From contig CM030364.1 of assembly GCA_017893485.1 (NCBI GenBank), positions 38,087,538 through 38,151,537 of the forward strand: a DNA stretch of 64,000 bases, written 5' to 3'. Source of the stretch: Hemerocallis citrina. Lineage: Eukaryota > Streptophyta > Magnoliopsida > Asparagales > Asphodelaceae. The position numbers and the translations under genes are program-made. The notes beneath the pieces were generated by a model. That model worked only from the letters and a program-made list of their open reading frames with translations, did not search any database and was not told where the DNA came from. Shown piece by piece: positions 58,826 through 64,000 of the stretch. Every line of letters starts with the position of its first letter. The first letter of the stretch is position 1.

Positions 58826-61288
58826 CTGTTAAGTATTATGAGAAATAATAAGAAAAGAAATTATGGTTAATATCCTGGACTAAGGTGCTTGAGATACTTA
58901 CCTTAAGTATCAAGATTCGAATATTAGACCACTATCACTAGCCAATATTTATAGGATAAATATTGGTTTGGGTACTTAGTTCTAAACCCACTCAACATGC
59001 GGTCTGATATTCATACAATTAGTATGTATAACACACATATCACAAATAAAACAATATTACACATAATATTATTCATATAGTGAGACTATACATATAAATT
59101 CAGTAATCTCCTCCTATATTCTCAATATATAAAGCAGTACTGGATTAACTCATCAGTTCAACATAAAGCTAACTGGCCGATAGCAGTCTTTAAATAGAAG
59201 AAATGCATGATACAAAGTATAGTTCATCAGGAATAAGTCAATTATGAATCTGAATAGTTCAAATAAGGCTAAACCAAAATCATTAAATAGTTTCCAAACT
59301 ATATGATAACATAATAATTCATAATGACTAAACCAACTGGAGAAAACCTATCATAGTCTTAAAATCAATCAAAATAAATAAACTTAATAACCAAAATAAG
59401 AGTTTTAAGCTCAATGAATACATGAGTCTTAAACTCGAAAGAAGTTCCACCAAGCAAGTGACTAATTTATTCTTGAAAGAAATAAACTGAAACTCTATCG
59501 TTTTAAGCTACTTTATATTTACTCATCCATTTTGAGCCAATCATTATTTCAAAATTTATGGTGACAGATTCATCTCCTCCATCTTTCCTAGCACATTGCA
59601 AACCGCAATATCATGAGTCTATAAGAATTCTAGTAAATTTCAAAAAGTTATATAGTTCCACAAAAGAACTTAGTATGATTCAAAATTAGCTTAGCAAAAT
59701 GGTAAAACAAACATCACAATTAAGTTTCTTTAATAAAATAAAGAACAAGAACTATTATGGTTTCTACACAAGAACCATACTATGTTTCCATATTGGAATG
59801 ATAAGAATGTCATATCAATTATGGCTAAATACTGAATCATCAAAATTGAAATGAAACATGTATCCATAAAGTCATATCATCAAATTGGAATGATATGAAG
59901 ACGATTCTAATCATCAGAAACACATCGAAATTTTTTTATACGTCATATTAGAATAATGAGATGATTCTAAGTAAATTATGAAAATATATAGCATTATCAA
60001 ATTAGAATGATATCATATATTAACAAAATTTACATGAAACTTTTTAAATGATCTAAAACATGTCAACTGCCCAAAATTGATGCTTAAGTTTGAACTTCTC
60101 TATGACTCCAATTGAATTTTAACTTTCAAAACTAATCAAGGTGCTAAAGCTTTGACTCAACAGATTTTAATCATATTTTCCCCCGAGTATTGATAATTAG
60201 ATATCTTTTCACTCAGAAAGAGTGTTAGCCATAATTTGTCTCAGTGCACTTTATCTATGAGAAAGTTCAACTAGGCTTCTTTACGCCTTAATGTTCTCTT
60301 ACCATTGAAGAGTGAGTTATAAGCTACTATGCATTGTAGCTTGATAATGGCAAAACAGATTTAGAGAGTTTACTTTAAACTTCTTAATGAAAAATCTAGC
60401 ACCAAGTCCTTCAATCCATTTAGCCTATTCCCCTGAAGAGGATAACACATAGAGATATGATTTCATAAATGAGAGAGCAATGCCTATTTGCCTTTTAATC
60501 TCCATGATACGTCTGCTCCTCCTAGTGTAAATGTATATCCACTAGTTGATCGACTTTCACTAAATTCTGAGCACCATAATGCATCAGATCATCTCTTCAA
60601 TCCTAAAAGATGACTAAAGTGGCACAAAGCAATTCCTGAGTACATCTTAGGTATCTCATTAGCCTCTTAAGGATATTTCATTGTGTATTAATAGGATTAC
60701 TAGTGAACCTGCAGATCATACCTATCTCAAAAGCTATATCTGGTCTAGTGCAGATCATTGTATATATAATACTTTCTAAAAATTTAGAATGATTTAACTG
60801 TCACATAGTTGTACCATCATTAGGTGTCAATCTTTTATTATAATCACAAGATGTTTCGAAACATACTTTCAATCACCATAACCCCACTTTTGGAACATAT
60901 TATTGATTTAATGAGTTTGACTAAGAGTTATCCCTTGCCTACCGAAACTCGCCCTTATACCTAATATGGTGTCCACAACACCTAGGTGGTTCATGCTGAA
61001 TTCTTTGGATATCATAGTTTTAACTAACAAAATTATGCATGTTTTATGCCATATTCACAAGGTGTAGATAATTTAAAGTGTAGTAATTTATTAAGAAGAT
61101 GATTAATAATGCAATCTCACCAGCAATAACACGAAGTCTAACTAATAGTAAATAACATATAATTCAATATTTCACTAAGTGTTTGATTCTAACTTTTAGC
61201 ACTACTATTTGACTGCAGTAAATAGAGTGCACTAATTTTAGAGAAGATACCAAGTGCAAAATTATCTAAAAATTATTAAAACATATTC
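58826..61288 (-). mobile_element. Decayed Copia element related to the 6.0-kb one
   Basis: It starts TGTTAAGTATTATGAGAAA like the LTR at 37177 (TGTTAGGTTTTGTGAGAAA). Collinear stretches follow: GATAGCAGTC near 59178, the ATCAAAATTGRAATGA region (59840-60010), RNase H/RT remnants on the minus strand (60180-61020) and part of the integrase region (61040-61250). Large deletions occurred, no ORF is left and no second LTR is visible, as another LTR begins at 61289. Confidence 0.75.
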
Positions 61289-61853
61289 TGTAATACCCTA
61301 AACTTTCATTTTAATAGAAATGTTGATTTTCACGTGTTGTGCACGTGTAAATTTCGTATGAATATTTATTTATTTATTTTTATATATAAATTTCTTTTGG
61401 TAGTATGAACAATTATTTTCTTCCTTTCCTTTATTTTCCTAAAAGCCTATTTTGTAAAACCCAAAACATTATTTTCTTATTTTGAGCTCACTTTAATAAT
61501 TTATTATTTTATTATTTTGGCCCACAAGTCTAAGTTCACTATTTGTGAGGCCCACAAATTTAATTATCATTTAAATTGTCACACTTGTCATGTAGACACA
61601 ATTTGTGAATAATTGATTAATTAAAATTGTACAAATTTCAAATAGGGGGTACTAAGGGGCACGTGCATGCACGCAGTGTGCATTGCACACCTATGGGAGG
61701 CCGGTTTGTGCATGGAGAAGATGGGGAGTGGGTGTGTGTGTGCATGGGTAGTTATTTGATTGTGGGTGGTTGCTACAACTTTTCCTCCTATCCTAGCCAT
61801 CCATCTTTAACCATCTAATAAAATCCTAACCCTCCAATCCATTCTAGAACTAG

Positions 61854-62131
61854 TATAAACACCTACATGTATTCTACACTAAGAAATTATTGAAAGAAAG
61901 AATTTAGATAGGAGAGAATTACATAAGAGAGTATATAGTTTGAGTGTTCTTTGGTGTGTCCCAACATTAGAGGCCGGCCCATCCCATCCACAAGAGAGCT
62001 CTCGATTTTGGCAAGGGAGCAAGAAGGAGGACTTTTGTATCACAATCTAGGAGGAGAAGGCTACTCTCTCGCATTCTAGGAGAGTCTAGGAGTTTTTAAT
62101 CGGTTTTTCTCCAAAGAGGTGGGTGTTTCTC
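61854..62131 (+). promoter_or_regulatory. LTR promoter and splice-donor-like site
   Basis: TATAAAC at 61854-61860. Donor GT at 62119-62120 within AGAGGTGGGTGTTTCTC. The donor context matches that of the solo LTR (AAAGGTGGGTGTTCTC on the minus strand). Confidence 0.4.
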
Positions 62132-62771
62132 ATTGCTTCTAATATTAGAATGCATGCTAGGTATGTTTTAAATGAAATTATGTGAATTAACTAGTAAGAG
62201 ATTGGAACCATGTTTGTTTAATTAAAGTATTAAAGTAGAGTGGTAATATTAGAGATAAATTGATGGAATGATTGCTAAGAGATAATTGTTAATTTTTGTA
62301 GTAGAATTCTCCATTTTATATGTGCCATATGAATGTTAGAATAAATGAAAAAGATTGTATTTTGCAAACAAATGATTGAATGCATCATGTGTAAATTAGT
62401 GGATAAAGATAGAAGTTTTATTCATTAGAAAAGATGATTTTGTGTTCTAAAAATATAGTAGTTGTCAATAAGCAAGAGAACAATAATGTAGTGATTTTTG
62501 TGGGAGCTTTAATCATGAAGAATTATGCTTTAGTTCTCAAATGTCGAAATTATGAATATGGAATACAAACTAGGGCTAAAATGCATGTTTGAAAGAGTTA
62601 AAAATACGTATAAAAATACTGGTTACTGTAGATTTGGGTGTATTTTAATTCTGGAAAATTTTGTTTTCAAAAGAGGAGAAAAAAAGACAATTTTTGTTTT
62701 GAGACTTCATGAATTATAGCTATGAACAGAGAGCAAAATCAAAACTCAAATTAATTACTTTCAAAATGAAA

Positions 62772-62850
62772 TGGCCACTTAGACCAACTGGTCGGTAGAG
62801 CTTTCGGTCGCTACAGTAGAGAGGAGGTCTCGGGTTCGATACTGAGGCTT
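62772..62850 (+). repeat. tRNA-like module in LTR (first)
   Basis: A-box-like ACTGGTCGGTAGAGC and B-box GGGTTCGATAC about 45 bp later, flanked by GTCTC/GAGGC that could pair as a T-stem. A functional tRNA is unlikely, since the acceptor stem is not evident. Confidence 0.5.
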
Positions 62851-62925
62851 TTCGTTTATTTTTTTGTTAAAAATCCGATTTTGCCGAGAGACGATACTTA
62901 GGGATTATAACCCCTAGTTATATTG

Positions 62926-63000
62926 CCTTGGGGCTTTGGGGCGTTGATCTTGTGCCCTGTCTATTGGGCCGCTGGTTGTGGGTTCGAATCCGGTTGGGGG
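62926..63000 (+). repeat. tRNA-like module in LTR (second)
   Basis: A weak A-box-like GGGGCGTTGATCTTG, then B-box GGTTCGAATCC at 62980-62990. Spacing is tRNA-sized. Confidence 0.45.
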
Positions 63001-64000
63001 TTTGGATTTAAAAAAATATTTTTTGGGGGGGTTTTTAATTGAGTTTGAAAAATAGATTAAAAATTAGGGAAAATATGGAATTAATTACTGAAAATTATTT
63101 GGACCTTATGAGAAAATTTTGTATAACTTTTGATAAAGTGTAATTGAGAAATTGAGGCTTTTTGCAAGAAAGGACTTCTTTTTAAAATTAAAATTTGTCT
63201 TTTAAATAAAAGGAAAATAAATGAGATTTGTGAGTTATAAAGATGACAATTAGAAATGAGGAATTTTAGAAAGTTATGATTTTGTGTAATTAATTGGACT
63301 TATAACTTGTGCTTGTAGTAAGATTTTGAAATGAGAATAATAGATTTGTGAAATAAATGAATTATGGATTACTACTAGTTAAAATTTATTCTTACGCATA
63401 AATTGCACGTGAAGTTGACTTATTGATTGTGATGAGTTATGAAAGATGTGAATACATGAATACTATGCTTATGAAAACATGAATTGTGATTAATCATTTA
63501 AAGACCTTATGAGTATGAAAAGCTCGATGTTGTAATTATGAGTTGAAATTGAGAATTAGGGTATAGCCAAACCTTATACCGGCAATAAAAGAAATATGGA
63601 AATGATATTTGAAATGAGAAGACCAAGGTATGGGTCATGTGAAATGAATGAATAAGACCGGTATAGTGGGAGTGCTACACTCTAAGGGTTTGATTTTATT
63701 CATGATTCATTTAAACTAAGGATTAGATACATAGTGAAGATGTGATGAAAGTAAGAGAAAAACATTGGGTATGGGGGCCATTGGATTGGCGGCGTGAGAG
63801 TATTCACAGGATGTCCCATGATGCGTCATGATAGGGCGTGGATACTGCTCCAGAGTACCATCCCGGTGGCGACGCTCGTGGGGTGTTTGACGACTGCGGG
63901 TGGTGTCATGTCTATGGTATGAGCTGAATTACCACAGGATGCCTGCATGATGAGTCATGTGACAGTGTGTTGGGATTCCCTCCAGGGTGCCTAGACATGA

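Larger units (their letters stand above)
61289..64000 (+). mobile_element. Long LTR, plus orientation, cut by window end
   Basis: Begins TGTAATACCCTAAAC, the same start as the solo LTR at 21022 read on the minus strand (TGTAATACCCCGC). Both share a CACGTGTTGTGCACGTG-like stretch just inside. TATAAAC box at 61854-61860, donor-like AGAG/GTGGGTGTTTCTC at 62117-62131, two tRNA-like modules, then AT-rich DNA. Target site probably TATTC (61284-61288). The other end lies beyond the window. Confidence 0.7.

Noticed and set aside
62772..63000. Functional tRNA genes
   Set aside because: A and B boxes are recognisable but acceptor and anticodon stems do not pair convincingly by eye.

Overview
The window is nuclear DNA from a flowering plant with a transposon-rich genome. 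Evidence: genes with GT-AG introns, a type III polyketide synthase, a TKPR1-type reductase, Copia, L1-type LINE, hAT and Harbinger elements, and long AT-rich stretches. No bacterial, organellar or rRNA sequence was seen. The species cannot be read from the sequence. The synthase resembles the octaketide/aloesone branch of type III PKSs, so a plant that makes aromatic polyketides (anthraquinone or naphthoquinone type) is a fair guess.

Only one host gene looks intact: a three-exon type III PKS on the minus strand (25099-26519, 390 aa). It keeps the Cys-His-Asn triad and the GFGPG motif. The three positions that set chain length in chalcone synthase are changed to Gly197, Leu256 and Ile (CHS position 338). 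About 7.5 kb away, on the plus strand, lies a TKPR1/DRL1-like NADPH reductase. Its six exons are spread over 23 kb (34071-56969), its introns are full of transposons, and its reading frame is broken at least twice. I call it a pseudogene.

Layout. 1-6674: two long LTR-like sequences head to head. 6675-8690: simple repeats and a GC-rich patch. 8690-23895: one L1-type LINE, split by a second minus-strand LINE (14034-17069, 14-bp target duplication) and by a 3.8-kb solo LTR (17200-21022, GACAA duplication). 24317-24554: a MITE. 25054-26650: the PKS gene. 27434-32029: a Copia element without gag. 32391-33694: a LINE tail carrying a 317-bp TRIM element. 34071-56969: the reductase pseudogene, whose introns hold a poly(A) retroposon (34946-36801), a 6-kb Copia (37177-43190), a foldback element, tandem repeats, captured gene fragments including part of an auxin response factor B3 domain (50112-51530), and a broken hAT transposase with a Harbinger-like MITE inside it (54282-55060). 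57350-58825: LINE tail. 58826-61288: decayed Copia related to the 6-kb one. 61289-64000: start of another long LTR.

How they relate: a type III PKS and a TKPR-type reductase can act in sequence (in pollen-wall synthesis TKPR1 reduces the tetraketide pyrones made by PKSA/PKSB). The pair may therefore be a remnant functional neighbourhood. The synthase active site does not look like the sporopollenin PKSs, and the reductase is broken, so this remains an inference.
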